Of a DNA stretch of 64,000 nucleotides, positions 33,904-43,014 are shown one piece after another. The notes below the pieces were generated by a model, which searched no databases, had not been told where the DNA came from, and was given only the letters and a program-made list of their open reading frames with translations. Both the position numbers and the translations under genes were made by a program. This stretch comes from Microbacterium rhizomatis (GTDB lineage Bacteria > Actinomycetota > Actinomycetes > Actinomycetales > Microbacteriaceae), in the NCBI RefSeq assembly GCF_008710745.1, contig NZ_VYSA01000006.1:58337-122336 (forward strand). Reading direction: 5' to 3'. Within the stretch, counting starts at the first letter, position 1. Each line of letters begins with the position of its first letter.

Positions 33904-34899
33904 TCAGCGCGGTTGCAGACCGGCGGCCCAGTAGACGTCGTCGACGATGGTCATGGTTCCGACGCCCAGCGCAGCATCCAGCGGGCTGGGTGTGCCGTCG
34001 CGCAAGACGCCGACCAGGTGCTCCAGCTGCCGCGCGTAGCTGTTCTCGCCGTCGACCGCCTTGTCTTCGATGAGCACGCGGTCGCCCGCGGTCACGCGCA
34101 GCACGGCGCCCCACTGCGGCACGATGACGCTCGTCGCCTCCAGGTGCGCAGCCGTCCCCGTCACGCGCAGCGACATACTGCCCTTGTCGTCGCCGATGAA
34201 CGATGAGCGGACGTACGCCGGGATGCCGCCGGGCAGCACCAGCTCGACGTCCGTCCGCAGGTCGACCCGCGGGTCGCCGGGGTACAGCAGCGCGTCGGCC
34301 GAGACCACCGCGGGCTCTCCCCACGCGGCGCGCATCAGGTCGACGGCGTAGCAGCCGACATCCATGAACGACCCGCCGCCCAGAGCGCCGTCCAGGCGGA
34401 TATTGCCCGGCTGGACGACGAAATGAGGGATGCTGTAGTCGAACTCGACGCGCTCGATATCGCCGAGCACGCCAGAGGTGAGCACCTCCAGCAGCCGGCC
34501 CGTGAAGCCGTGCAGACGGTAGTGGAACCCCACGAAGGCGCGTCGGCCGGCCGCATCGGCGGCAGCGGCGATCGCGGCCGCGGTCGTGCCGTTCGCCGAC
34601 AGCGGCTTCTCGCACAGCACGTGCTTGCCCGCCTGCAGCGCCCGCACCGCCCACTGCGCCTGCACCGTCGACGGCAGAGGGAGGTAGACCAGATCGATGT
34701 CGGGGTGGTTCAGGACCATTTCGTAGTCGCCGGATTCGGGCACATCGAGGCGGTCGGCCGCGGCGCGGGCGCGTTCCGGGTCGCGCGCGCCGATCGCCAC
34801 CACACGGACGCCATCCAGCTCACGCGCGGGCTCGACGATGGCGCGTTCGGCGATGCCGGCAGCCCCGAGGACCCCGATGCCCAGGGTCGACCCGGTCAT
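33904..34899 (-). CDS. Gfo/Idh/MocA-family oxidoreductase (second)
   Basis: The 331-residue protein starts LGIGVLGAAGIAERAIVEP (Rossmann loop), has LCEKPLSANG (EKP motif, about 96-106) and a C-terminal domain with the LGGGSFMDVGCYAVDL active-site region. It is close to the deoxygluconate/glucose-fructose oxidoreductase-like branch. It is the last gene of the long leftward unit from 42924. Likely NAD(P)-dependent interconversion of a keto-sugar and a sugar. Confidence 0.85.
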   Translation of the reverse strand: MTGSTLGIGVLGAAGIAERAIVEPARELDGVRVVAIGARDPERARAAADRLDVPESGDYEMVLNHPDIDLVYLPLPSTVQAQWAVRALQAGKHVLCEKPLSANGTTAAAIAAAADAAGRRAFVGFHYRLHGFTGRLLEVLTSGVLGDIERVEFDYSIPHFVVQPGNIRLDGALGGGSFMDVGCYAVDLMRAAWGEPAVVSADALLYPGDPRVDLRTDVELVLPGGIPAYVRSSFIGDDKGSMSLRVTGTAAHLEATSVIVPQWGAVLRVTAGDRVLIEDKAVDGENSYARQLEHLVGVLRDGTPSPLDAALGVGTMTIVDDVYWAAGLQPR

Positions 34900-34924
34900 C
34901 GGCCGTCCCCGCTCGGTCGGTCGA

Positions 34925-35926
34925 TCACCGAGAGGCCCCGACCGCTCTCCGGGAGCCCTCCACGATCGGACGGAGGACCTTCTGCACGTACCAGCCGCTG
35001 ACCATCGCGCTCTCGGCAGGGTGCGGACTCTGATCCGACTCGACCACGATCCATCCCGAGTAGTCCGACTCGGCGACCGCCTGCGCGAACGCCTCGAAGT
35101 CGATCAGGCCGCCTTCGTCGGTGGGCTCGAAGAACCAGCGTTCGATCCGCCGCGAGCCGCCCTCCGTGCGGACGAACTGTTCGGCGTGCGGGGTCAACGC
35201 CTCCGCCTCGTCGACCACGGCACGCGCGTTCTTGAGCTGGATGTGGCGGACGCGATCCGCGTGCGTGCGGAAGAACTCCACGGGCTCGATCCCGGCGACC
35301 GCCAGCTCGGCGGTGTCCAGCGCGAGCCCGACGAGCGCAGGGTCGGTCGCCGCCAGCAGGCGGTCGATGCCGTTGCTCAGGCGCAGCGCCGAGAGGAAGT
35401 CGACGTGCAGGGCAAGGCCCACCCCGCCCGCGGCGATCCGACTGCCCACCTCGTTCCACAGTCGCGCCAGCGTGCCGATCTGCTCGTCGCTGAGCGGTCC
35501 GGTCTGCCACGCCGACCCCACCGGTCGCACGACCAGGGCGTCGCCGCCCAGGCGATGGACGGCGTCGGCGAACCACACCGCGGTTGCCGCGATGGGCTCG
35601 AGCGAATCGGGGTCGAGCGGATCCGGTCCGCGCCCCATCTCGACGTCGAAGCCCACGAACGGGTCGTACACGTAGCTGCTCACCGCGTCGAGGGCGCAGT
35701 CCGCGAGGAACGAGCGCAGCTGCTCGATCGAGCCGTACAGGTTCGCGATCTCCGCGGGGCTGCCGAACGGCTCCCACGGGCCGAAGCTGACCGCCGTGAA
35801 CTCGACCCCGCTGAACCCGCTGATCGAGATCGTCTTGAAGGCGCGCTCGTGATCGCGGCGGCGCACGAACGCGTCGATGTTCGTATCCCACTGGTTGAGC
35901 GCGTACGCCCATCGGATGCCGGTCAC
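34925..35926 (-). CDS. Sugar phosphate isomerase/epimerase family TIM barrel
   Basis: The GTG at 35926 overlaps the preceding gene's stop by four bases and gives 333 residues. Barrel strands are seen in RWAYALNQWDT, VSSYVYDPFVG and VGLALDTAELAVAG, with metal ligands possible in LALHVDFL (Asp), HIQLKNA (His) and WIVVESD (Glu). Proteins of this class isomerise or epimerise keto-sugars. It is one of three consecutive TIM-barrel genes and likely serves a distinct step. Confidence 0.8.
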   Translation of the reverse strand: MTGIRWAYALNQWDTNIDAFVRRRDHERAFKTISISGFSGVEFTAVSFGPWEPFGSPAEIANLYGSIEQLRSFLADCALDAVSSYVYDPFVGFDVEMGRGPDPLDPDSLEPIAATAVWFADAVHRLGGDALVVRPVGSAWQTGPLSDEQIGTLARLWNEVGSRIAAGGVGLALHVDFLSALRLSNGIDRLLAATDPALVGLALDTAELAVAGIEPVEFFRTHADRVRHIQLKNARAVVDEAEALTPHAEQFVRTEGGSRRIERWFFEPTDEGGLIDFEAFAQAVAESDYSGWIVVESDQSPHPAESAMVSGWYVQKVLRPIVEGSRRAVGASR

Positions 35927-36891
35927 TTCGCGCCCTCCGCATAGATGCCGTCGAGCACGTTCTTCGCGTACCAGCGCGCGATCGCCGTGCTCTCGGAGTA
36001 GTCGCCGCCGATCTTGTCGGCCTTGTCGTGCTCGACGCTGATCCACCCGGAATACCCGTGATCGCGGACTGACCGCATCATCGACTCGAAGTCGACGAGA
36101 CCTTCGGCGGTGCCCATCTCGTAGAACCACTTCTCGGTCGTCACGGCCGAGAGCTCGGCATCCGGCCACAGGCGATAGTCGTCGTTCACATCCTTCGTGC
36201 GCGTGTCTTTGAAATGGAACCCGGTGACCCGCTCATGGTGCGCCTCGTACACATCGACGGGATCGACGTCGGCGATGCAATGCTGCGCGGTGTCGACGAA
36301 GAACTTCACGAACCGCGGGTCGGCGTAGTCGTAGAAGGTGTCGATCTGCGCCCGCGTGCGGATTCCGCCGTAGAACTCGTGGTGGCATGTGAGGTTCACA
36401 CCGTATTGCTGCGTGATCTCGCCGACCTTGCCCCAGACCTCTGCGGCGTGCTTGAGCCCGTCATCGCTCACGCCTGCTTCGTCGAAGTAGCGGGATCCCG
36501 GCATCACGATGATGTTGTCGAGCTGGATGCCCGACCACCGGTCCATCGTGACCCTGAAATCCTCCAGGATCGTGTCGTGCGTCGCCGGCACCTCGGGCGC
36601 GTACCGGTCGGGCGTGTAGTAGACCCCGTGGAACGTATTGACGATGCGCTCGAGGCCCTGCTCCTGCACGAACTCCTGATAGTTCGCAACCGAGCCATAC
36701 TGCTCGAGGATCTGCCAGAACCGGAAGTCGAACGTGTCGATCGCGTCGAAGCCGACGGCAGCGACCTGCCGGAGGAAACGGGTCATCGCGAGCCGCGACT
36801 GCCACTGATCGATCGGGCCGGCCGGCCCCTGGCTCCGCCAGTGGTCCATGTAGCTCCACTTGACGCGCGGCTGATCGGTCGCGTTCGTCAT
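35923..36891 (-). CDS. Sugar phosphate isomerase/epimerase family TIM barrel (second)
   Basis: The 322-residue protein starts MTNATDQPRVKWSYMDHWRS. The metal-binding core shows NLTCHHEFYGG (His/Glu), KFFVDTAQHCIA (Asp), VTGFHFKDTRT (His) and GWISVEHDKAD (Glu). The pattern matches IolE/2-keto-myo-inositol dehydratase-like and isomerase-like relatives. It overlaps both neighbours by four bases (ATGA). Substrate unknown; a 3-keto-hexose is suggested by context. Confidence 0.8.
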   Translation of the reverse strand: MTNATDQPRVKWSYMDHWRSQGPAGPIDQWQSRLAMTRFLRQVAAVGFDAIDTFDFRFWQILEQYGSVANYQEFVQEQGLERIVNTFHGVYYTPDRYAPEVPATHDTILEDFRVTMDRWSGIQLDNIIVMPGSRYFDEAGVSDDGLKHAAEVWGKVGEITQQYGVNLTCHHEFYGGIRTRAQIDTFYDYADPRFVKFFVDTAQHCIADVDPVDVYEAHHERVTGFHFKDTRTKDVNDDYRLWPDAELSAVTTEKWFYEMGTAEGLVDFESMMRSVRDHGYSGWISVEHDKADKIGGDYSESTAIARWYAKNVLDGIYAEGAK

Positions 36892-37919
36892 GCCGTGTCG
36901 CTCTTGTCGGCGTTCGAGGCTGCCGAGGAGAAGGCAGCGTCGAACGCGGCCTCGGGCGGGGTGATGTCGTTGAGCTTCCGCACGAAGGCGAGGGCTTCGG
37001 GGGCCCCGATCAGCCGGTTCATTCCGGCGTCCTCCCACTCGACGCTCGTCGGTCCGTCGTAGCCGATCGCGTTGAGGGCCCGGAACAGGGGCTCCCACTT
37101 CACAGCGCCGTGACCGGTCGAGACGAACGTCCACCCGCGGCGCGGGTCGGCCCACGGTCGGTGCGAGCCGAGCACGCCGCCCCGCCCGTCGAAGTTCGTG
37201 ATCGACTCCTTCACGTGCACGTGGAAGATGTGGTCGGCGAAGTCGAGGACGAACGCGACCGAATCGAGCTGCTGCCAGACGAAGTGCGACGGGTCGAAGT
37301 TGAACCCGAAGCTCTCGCGGTGCCCGATCGCATCCAGCGTGTCTTTCGCCGTCCAGTAGTCGTATGCGATCTCGGACGGGTGCGGCTCGAGCGCGAATCG
37401 CACCCCGACCTCTTCGAAGACGTCGAGGATGGGGTGGAACCGGTCAGCGAAGTCCCGATAGCCGCGAGCGATGAACTCATCGGAGGCCGGCGGGAACATG
37501 GCCACCGCCTTCCAGATCGACGAGCCCGAGAATCCGTTCACCGTCTTCACGCCGAGCTTGGCGGCGATGCGGGCGGTGTTCTTCAGGTCTTCGGCGGCGC
37601 GCTGACGCACGCCCTCCGGGTCGCCGTCGCCCCACACCCGGTCGGACAGGATGTCGCGGTGCCGCTCGTCGATCGGGTCGTCGCACACGGCCTGGCCGGT
37701 GAGATGATTCGAGATCGCGTAGACCTTCAGGCCGTTGCGCTCGAGGATGTCGAGCCTGGACTGCACGTAGTCCGCGTCGTCCCATCGAGAGACATCGAGG
37801 TGATCGCCCCAGCAGGCGATCTCAAGGCCGTCGTAGCCCCACTCGCCCGCGAGTCGCGCCACCTCCTCGAACGGCAGGTCGGCCCACTGGCCGGTGAACA
37901 GGGTGACGGGGCGCGCCAT
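36888..37919 (-). CDS. Sugar phosphate isomerase/epimerase family TIM barrel (third)
   Basis: The 343-residue protein starts MARPVTLFTGQWADLPFEEV. Metal ligands are likely Glu in RFALEPHPSEIAYD, Asp in GFNFDPSHFVWQQ, His in IFHVHVKESI and Glu in TSVEWEDAGMN. The FNFDPSH and HVHVKE pair is common in proteins acting in 3-keto-glucoside or levoglucosan-type catabolism. The gene follows the Gfo/Idh gene at 37941 after 21 bp. Confidence 0.82.
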   Translation of the reverse strand: MARPVTLFTGQWADLPFEEVARLAGEWGYDGLEIACWGDHLDVSRWDDADYVQSRLDILERNGLKVYAISNHLTGQAVCDDPIDERHRDILSDRVWGDGDPEGVRQRAAEDLKNTARIAAKLGVKTVNGFSGSSIWKAVAMFPPASDEFIARGYRDFADRFHPILDVFEEVGVRFALEPHPSEIAYDYWTAKDTLDAIGHRESFGFNFDPSHFVWQQLDSVAFVLDFADHIFHVHVKESITNFDGRGGVLGSHRPWADPRRGWTFVSTGHGAVKWEPLFRALNAIGYDGPTSVEWEDAGMNRLIGAPEALAFVRKLNDITPPEAAFDAAFSSAASNADKSDTA

Positions 37920-37940
37920 TGACGTCTCCTTCGAAAGATC

Positions 37941-39137
37941 TCAGATGGATGCCGGGGCATCCGCGGCGACGCGGACCCAGGCGGAATCGTGGTCACTGGA
38001 GCGTTCGACGGCGTCGAGCACGCGCTGCACCGACAGCCCTTCCGCGAAGCTCGGATGCGGTTCGGTGCCGTCGGCGATCGCGGTGACGAAGTCGACGACC
38101 TGGTGGGTGAACCCGTGCTCGTAGCCGAGCATGTGACCCGCGGGCCACCAGGCGGCGACGTAGGGATGCACGGGTTCGGTCACGAGGATCTTGGCGAAAC
38201 CCTGCCGGTCCTCCGGCGCCGTGCGGTCGTAGAACTGCAGGCTGTTGAGGTCTTCGAGATCGAACGCGAGCGCGCCCTTGTCGCCCGAGACCTCGATCGT
38301 CAGGGCGTTCTTCCGCCCCGTCGCGAACCGCGTCGCCTCGAACGACACCAGCGCGCCGCCCGCGAGGCGCCCGGCGAAGATCGCCACGTCGTCGACGGTG
38401 ACCCTGCCGGTCCCCTCCGCGGCGGTGCCGGACAGGCCGGAGCCCGAACCCAGCAGTGGTCGCTCGGAGACGATCGTCTCGATCGTGCCCGACACCGCCG
38501 TGACATCCTGTCCGGTCACGAACTGCGTCATGTCGATGATGTGAGCCCCGATGTCTCCCAGGGCGCCCGATCCGGCGTGCTCCTTCTGCAGACGCCACGC
38601 CAGGGGCACGTCCGGATCGACGAGCCAGTCCTGACGGTACGCGGCGCGCACCTGCTGCACGCGGCCGATCACCCCCTGGGCGATCAGGTCGCGCATGTGG
38701 GTCACCGCCGGAACCCGGCGGTAGGTGAAGCCGACCAGCGACCGTACGCCGCGTTCGGCGGCCCTGGCCGCCGCCTCCCGCATCGCCTCGGCCTCGGCGA
38801 CCGAGTTGGCGAGAGGCTTCTCGCAGAGCACGTGCTTGCCTGCCTGGAGCGCCGCGATCGCGATCTCGGCGTGCGAATCCCCCGGCGTCACGATGTCGAC
38901 GATGTCGATGTCGTCGCGCCCGATGACGTCGCGCCAATCCGTGGCCGATTCGAGCCAGCCCCACTTCTCGGCCGCGGCGGCCACGGCATCCGCGTTCCGG
39001 CCGACGACCACCGTCATCTCGATCGATTCGGGCAGGTCGAAGACCCGCGGCGCCTGACGCCAGCCGACCGAGTGGGTGGCCCCCATGAAGCCGTATCCGA
39101 TCATCGCCACCCGCAGCGGCCGACCCTGCCCGGTCAT
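37941..39137 (-). CDS. Gfo/Idh/MocA-family oxidoreductase (third)
   Basis: From ATG 39137 the protein is 398 residues. It has VAMIGYGFMGATHSVGWRQ (Rossmann loop), LCEKPLANSVAEAE (EKP motif) and SGALGDIGAHIIDMTQFV (catalytic Asp/His region). The start overlaps the DUF6379 stop by four bases, tying the dehydrogenase to deglycosidase set 2. In the gut bacterium PUE a Gfo/Idh enzyme performs the C3 oxidation, so this one could act before or after C-C cleavage. Confidence 0.87.
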   Translation of the reverse strand: MTGQGRPLRVAMIGYGFMGATHSVGWRQAPRVFDLPESIEMTVVVGRNADAVAAAAEKWGWLESATDWRDVIGRDDIDIVDIVTPGDSHAEIAIAALQAGKHVLCEKPLANSVAEAEAMREAAARAAERGVRSLVGFTYRRVPAVTHMRDLIAQGVIGRVQQVRAAYRQDWLVDPDVPLAWRLQKEHAGSGALGDIGAHIIDMTQFVTGQDVTAVSGTIETIVSERPLLGSGSGLSGTAAEGTGRVTVDDVAIFAGRLAGGALVSFEATRFATGRKNALTIEVSGDKGALAFDLEDLNSLQFYDRTAPEDRQGFAKILVTEPVHPYVAAWWPAGHMLGYEHGFTHQVVDFVTAIADGTEPHPSFAEGLSVQRVLDAVERSSDHDSAWVRVAADAPASI

Positions 39138-39550
39138 GCCAGGACGACCTCGCGCTCGACCGGGACGCGGTTGGTCACGTAGCGGCCGGGGCCACCGTCG
39201 ACACCGGGCATGATCTGCATGTACAGCAGGCGCATCGTCAGGACGACCTCGACCGTGAGCTTCTCGCCCGCGGCCGGAGCATGATCGAGCGGGATCACGA
39301 TCTCGGGCTTGTCGGCGACGAACCACAGCGTCTCGGACTGCTCGGGCAGCTCTTCGATGCGGTAGCTCGTGCCGTTCAGCTCGAAACGCAGGTCGTCTTT
39401 CGGCACCGGGACGCCGTTCACGGATGCGGCGACATCGTCGACCGCCGACAGCCACAGGCTGCGGTACCAGGGGATCTGGACCGAGACGGCGATCGCGTCG
39501 TCGCGACGGTGCACGTCGTTCTCGGAGAAGAGGGAGTTGTGGGTGGCCAT
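39134..39550 (-). CDS. C-glycoside deglycosidase beta subunit-like protein (DUF6379), set 2
   Basis: The 138 residues have the family pattern: NDVHRRDDAIAVSVQIPWYR, SLWLSAVDDV, LPEQSETLWFV and LLYMQIMPGVDGGPGRY. It is very like the N-terminal half of the fused protein at 50151 (shared IPWYRSLWLS and EQSETLWF). Its alpha partner is probably the TIM barrel at 40365, separated by a SnoaL-like gene. Confidence 0.85.
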   Translation of the reverse strand: MATHNSLFSENDVHRRDDAIAVSVQIPWYRSLWLSAVDDVAASVNGVPVPKDDLRFELNGTSYRIEELPEQSETLWFVADKPEIVIPLDHAPAAGEKLTVEVVLTMRLLYMQIMPGVDGGPGRYVTNRVPVEREVVLA

Positions 39551-39574
39551 GAGGGCTCCTCGGTCAGACGTGGA

Positions 39575-40372
39575 TCAGTGGAAGGTGTCGACGAACGTGT
39601 CGTGCGCCACGGGCGGCACCGGCTCGAGCTTCTGCACGGTGGTCGGGCTGTAGGGGTGGTTCTGGCTCGGCACCGGTGCGTCGGCCGGTGGCATGAACAC
39701 CGGCTTGCCGTCGTCGCCGAAGTACATGAGATCCAGGTCGAAAGCGCCCTGGTTCTTCACGCCGAAGCTGACCCAGTTCTCTTCGAACGGCGCACGGGCC
39801 AGTTCGTAGCAGCGGAACTTCCAGAACTTCCACTCGCCGTCCTGCTTGCGGAAGTCGATCGCGTACTTGCACCACACCCAGTGGGCCCAGACCTTCTTGC
39901 CGAGCACCTCATCGGGCGAGTACATGTCGGGGAACGCCTCGGCCACCTTCGGGTCGGTGAGGCCCGACTCGGTGCCGGCCATGAGCCAGACGCCTTTGGC
40001 GGTCTCGCCGTCGCCCGCGACCTCGATGACGGGGGTCGTCGTCGCGTGGAGGATGAGCTTGCCCTCGGGGCTCGGGCGATCGCGGTGGTAGCGGGTCACG
40101 CTCTCCCAGGTCGTGTACTCGCCGGCGTTCGTGTAGCGCGCGCGGATGCCCTCGGTACCCTCGGCGACCCAGAGCGGGATGATCTGCTCGTCCTGGAACG
40201 CGTTGTGCAGGTACATGTACCGGTTGAAGAGGTTCTCGACCTGCCCGCGGTCTTCGGCGCGCTGCGCGAGCCGCGTCGCATCCTCGACCTGGGCGCGGAG
40301 GCTCTCGATCTGCTCCTGGAGCTGCGCGAGCGAGGGCTCGGCCCGCGGTACCTCGATGACGGTGTCAGACAT
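39575..40372 (-). CDS. SnoaL/NTF2-like protein with N-terminal coiled coil
   Basis: The ATG at 40372 (GAGG upstream) gives 265 residues. An N-terminal heptad segment (LAQLQEQIESLRAQVEDATRL) precedes an NTF2-fold domain with FNRYMYLHNAFQDEQI, VWAHWVWCKYAIDFR and EWKFWKFRCYELAR. NTF2-fold proteins serve as isomerases, cyclases or dehydratases. Insertion between the alpha and beta genes of set 2 suggests it acts on the same substrate or oligomerises with the enzyme. No closer family was recognised. Confidence 0.75.
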   Translation of the reverse strand: MSDTVIEVPRAEPSLAQLQEQIESLRAQVEDATRLAQRAEDRGQVENLFNRYMYLHNAFQDEQIIPLWVAEGTEGIRARYTNAGEYTTWESVTRYHRDRPSPEGKLILHATTTPVIEVAGDGETAKGVWLMAGTESGLTDPKVAEAFPDMYSPDEVLGKKVWAHWVWCKYAIDFRKQDGEWKFWKFRCYELARAPFEENWVSFGVKNQGAFDLDLMYFGDDGKPVFMPPADAPVPSQNHPYSPTTVQKLEPVPPVAHDTFVDTFH

Positions 40373-41405
40373 GAGCATCCTCTTTCACGGTCTCTTCGAT
40401 CGCCTTCGTCATGAGGGCGTGCTGCTTCTTGACCAGGTCGATCGGGTCGGACTCGCCGAGGTCGGAGAACGCGTGGCCCTCCCACTCACTGGAGAGGTAG
40501 CCCTGGTACCCGCCCTTGACGAACTGGCGGACGATCCGCGGGATGTCCATCGCCGGTTCTTCTCCGTCGGCGCCGATGTCGTAGAACTTGGCGTGCACGT
40601 GGAAGATCTGCGGCATGATGTCGAGCCACTCCTCCGGCGGCACGAGTCCGTGCATGTTGAAGGCGAGGCGCGTGAACGGGCCGAACCGGAGCGGATCCAC
40701 GCCCTCCCCCGACAGGTAGTCCTCGAACTTCTGGTTTCGCACGTGCATCGGCGCCTGTTCGTGCCAGATCTCGTCCATCACGGGGAAATGCTTCTCGTCC
40801 ATGCCCATCTGGCCGAGCGTGCGCAGCAGCGTCGGCGACAGCGAGTGCATCGTCGAAGAGAAGTCGGCGGTGAAGCCGAGGCGCTCGGACTGCAGCTCGT
40901 CGTACATCTCGCGCATCTGCAGCACCTGCGGATTGTTCGGTCCCGACGGTGCGTGGATCTCGTAGCCGAGGTACTGGTCGTACTTCTCGGCGAGCGGCAG
41001 GAGGCTGCGCAGCAGCTCCTTGCCGTGCGAGCGGATGACGACCTTCTTGAAGCCGAGCGTGTGCGCGGTCTTCAGCTGCCGGGCGAGGAAGTCGTGCTCT
41101 TCGTCGAGAGTCATGTCGCGGTCCTTGCGGCGACCCATGTCGAGGTTCGTGCCCACGGCGCTGGCTTCGAGGCCGTACTTCTCGAGCGAGTCGAACCACA
41201 GCTTCACGAACGCATCGTCGACGTCGGGATACGTGCGCAGCAGCTGCGCGATGTTGAACTCGACGCCCGGGCCGATGCCTTCTTCTGCGACGGCCGCGAT
41301 CAGGGTCTCGGGCGTGTACAGCCCGGCCGCGAACTCGCTCGTCATCGAGTAGAGGGTCGTCCCCAGCTTGATGCCGGTGCCGGCGATGCCGTTCTCTTCA
41401 GACAT
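40365..41405 (-). CDS. C-glycoside deglycosidase alpha subunit-like TIM barrel, set 2
   Basis: The start is ATG 41405 or 41411; the nearer one has AAGG seven bases upstream. The 346 residues contain a catalytic core closely matching the fused protein at 50151: DMGRRKDRDMT, LGYEIHAPSGPNNP (metal Glu), TADFSSTMHSLSPTLL (Asp), IFHVHAKFYDIG (His) and YLSSEWEGHAF (Glu). In CarB-type enzymes this metal site and a nearby histidine break the C-C bond of a 3-oxo-C-glycoside. Confidence 0.87.
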   Translation of the reverse strand: MSEENGIAGTGIKLGTTLYSMTSEFAAGLYTPETLIAAVAEEGIGPGVEFNIAQLLRTYPDVDDAFVKLWFDSLEKYGLEASAVGTNLDMGRRKDRDMTLDEEHDFLARQLKTAHTLGFKKVVIRSHGKELLRSLLPLAEKYDQYLGYEIHAPSGPNNPQVLQMREMYDELQSERLGFTADFSSTMHSLSPTLLRTLGQMGMDEKHFPVMDEIWHEQAPMHVRNQKFEDYLSGEGVDPLRFGPFTRLAFNMHGLVPPEEWLDIMPQIFHVHAKFYDIGADGEEPAMDIPRIVRQFVKGGYQGYLSSEWEGHAFSDLGESDPIDLVKKQHALMTKAIEETVKEDAHV

Positions 41406-41419
41406 GTTCATGCCTTTCT

Positions 41420-42529
41420 TCAGGCGCGCGCGGCGACTGCGTGATGGGCGGACAGGATGCTGCGGGCCTCGCCCGCATCGGTGATCATGCGCGAACCGGC
41501 AGCGGTCGCCGCCGAACGCTGGACGGCCTGCTCACCGGCGATGATGTCGAACGGGCTCTGCCAGTAGTTCCAGTGCCAGCCCTCGTACTCGCTCGAGATC
41601 GCGCCGCTGTAGCCGTTGTCGACGAGGAGCGCGATGAGATCGCGGACCGGCACAGACGGCTCTTCACCGTTCTCGTCGATCCCGAAGAACTTGCCGTGCA
41701 CGTGGGTGATCCACGGCATGATCTCGAGCCAGTCATCCACGCGCGCAGGGCCGAACAGGCCCGTCCCGTTGATCCCGAAATCGATCCCGAGATCCGGTCG
41801 GCCGTTCTGCGCGGCGAGTCCGATGAACGAGCCGAACCGCTGCCCGTGCTCGGTCTGGTCGACGGGCGGTCCCTGCTCGTAGTAGACGTTCCACAGGTCG
41901 ACGACCTTGGCGAGCAGTTCCTCGGATGCTCCGCGACGACGGTAGGCCTCGATCAGCGACGGGGCGAAGCCCGAGACTGTCGCGCCCCAGTCCATCGTGA
42001 AGCCCAGGTAGGGCGACCCGACCTTCTCGAAGCGGTCGCGCAGCGCCAGGATCCGGGGATGCGAGGCGTACTGATCGGCGTGCACCTCTAGGGCGAGCCG
42101 GACGCCGTACTCCTCGGCGATCGGCGCGAGGGCTTCCATCGAGTCGGGGGTGATCGAGATCTGCACCCGCGCGACGGGGAATCCGAGCTTCGCGGCCGCG
42201 GCGATCTGGCGCCGCATGTACTCGATGAGCTCGTCCTGGTTCAGGAGGCGGTCGCGGTGGATGCCGATATCGGCGTTCACCGCGAGCGACGTGCGCACGA
42301 GCCCGACCTCGTCGACGAGGTCGCGGAACCAGCCCGCGTACCGGTCGTCGACCTCGGGGAAGCCGCGGAAGCTCGAGAACCCGATGATCTCGAGCCCCGG
42401 GCCGAGGCTGTCGGCCGCGACCTTCCGGATGAGACCTTCGAGGTCGTACTCGCGCCCGTGGAACGCACGGGTGAAGCTGTAGAGCGTGACGCCCTGGACG
42501 GGCGTCCCCGGTGCCTGTGCGAGAGTCAT
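41420..42529 (-). CDS. C-glycoside deglycosidase alpha subunit-like TIM barrel, set 3
   Basis: The 369 residues start with MTLAQAPGTPVQGVTLYSFT. The metal ligands are Glu in LALEVHADQYA, Asp in GFTMDWGATVSGF, His in THVHGKFFGIDE and Glu in AISSEYEGWHW. The ATG overlaps the stop of the set-3 beta gene by four bases (ATGA), the tightest alpha-beta coupling in the island. A C-terminal extension of about 25 residues follows the barrel. Confidence 0.85.
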   Translation of the reverse strand: MTLAQAPGTPVQGVTLYSFTRAFHGREYDLEGLIRKVAADSLGPGLEIIGFSSFRGFPEVDDRYAGWFRDLVDEVGLVRTSLAVNADIGIHRDRLLNQDELIEYMRRQIAAAAKLGFPVARVQISITPDSMEALAPIAEEYGVRLALEVHADQYASHPRILALRDRFEKVGSPYLGFTMDWGATVSGFAPSLIEAYRRRGASEELLAKVVDLWNVYYEQGPPVDQTEHGQRFGSFIGLAAQNGRPDLGIDFGINGTGLFGPARVDDWLEIMPWITHVHGKFFGIDENGEEPSVPVRDLIALLVDNGYSGAISSEYEGWHWNYWQSPFDIIAGEQAVQRSAATAAGSRMITDAGEARSILSAHHAVAARA

Positions 42530-42924
42530 GCTGCGACCGCCTTCATGGTCTTGGTGTCGTGCTCCTCGATGTGCAGCGTCTCGCCGTCGCCGATGATGAT
42601 GTACGGGATGAAGAGCGTCAGCTCGACGTCGACCTTGTGCTCGGCATCCGCGCTGACGGGCACGTCTCCGGAGAGAACGGCCGAGTCCATAGGGAACCAC
42701 CATTCGTCTGCGCTGGCCGACAGCTCGGCGAACGTGAATTCGCGGCCGTTCATCCGCCAGCGCAGCGACTCGGTCGACGCGGGAACGCCGTCGATCGTGA
42801 GACCGGCCCCGGCGATGCAGGAGCCGGGGAGGGCCCGATACCAGGGGATGCGCACCTCGACGGCGGCGCGCGCGCCGTCGGTCGTCAGAGTGCCCTGCTC
42901 GATGATGCGGTCGGGGATCACCAC
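42526..42924 (-). CDS. C-glycoside deglycosidase beta subunit-like protein (DUF6379), set 3
   Basis: The start is GTG 42924 (or the adjacent GTG 42921) behind GAGGAGG. The 132 residues show the family pattern VEVRIPWYRALPGSCIAGAG, EWWFPMDSAVLS and LTLFIPYIIIGDG. It is first in the long leftward unit running to 33904 and has a clear promoter with the CATAAG motif. Confidence 0.83.
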   Translation of the reverse strand: MVIPDRIIEQGTLTTDGARAAVEVRIPWYRALPGSCIAGAGLTIDGVPASTESLRWRMNGREFTFAELSASADEWWFPMDSAVLSGDVPVSADAEHKVDVELTLFIPYIIIGDGETLHIEEHDTKTMKAVAA

Positions 42925-42983
42925 GACCTCCTCGTCTGTGAGAGGCGAGATGAGCTCGCCGACTTCTTTGTCATTATTTCCAC

Positions 42984-43012
42984 ATTCTAATGTCGTTTTC
43001 AGACATAAGCAA
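42984..43012 (-). promoter_or_regulatory. Promoter with CATAAG motif before deglycosidase set 3
   Basis: On the minus strand TTGCTT (43007-43012) and TAGAAT (42984-42989) are 17 bp apart. The motif GTTTTCAGACATAAG lies on the plus strand at 42995-43009, and an inverted repeat ATGTC-N7-GACAT spans 42990-43006. The -35 box starts three bases from the GMC stop codon. Confidence 0.75.
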
Positions 43013-43014
43013 GA

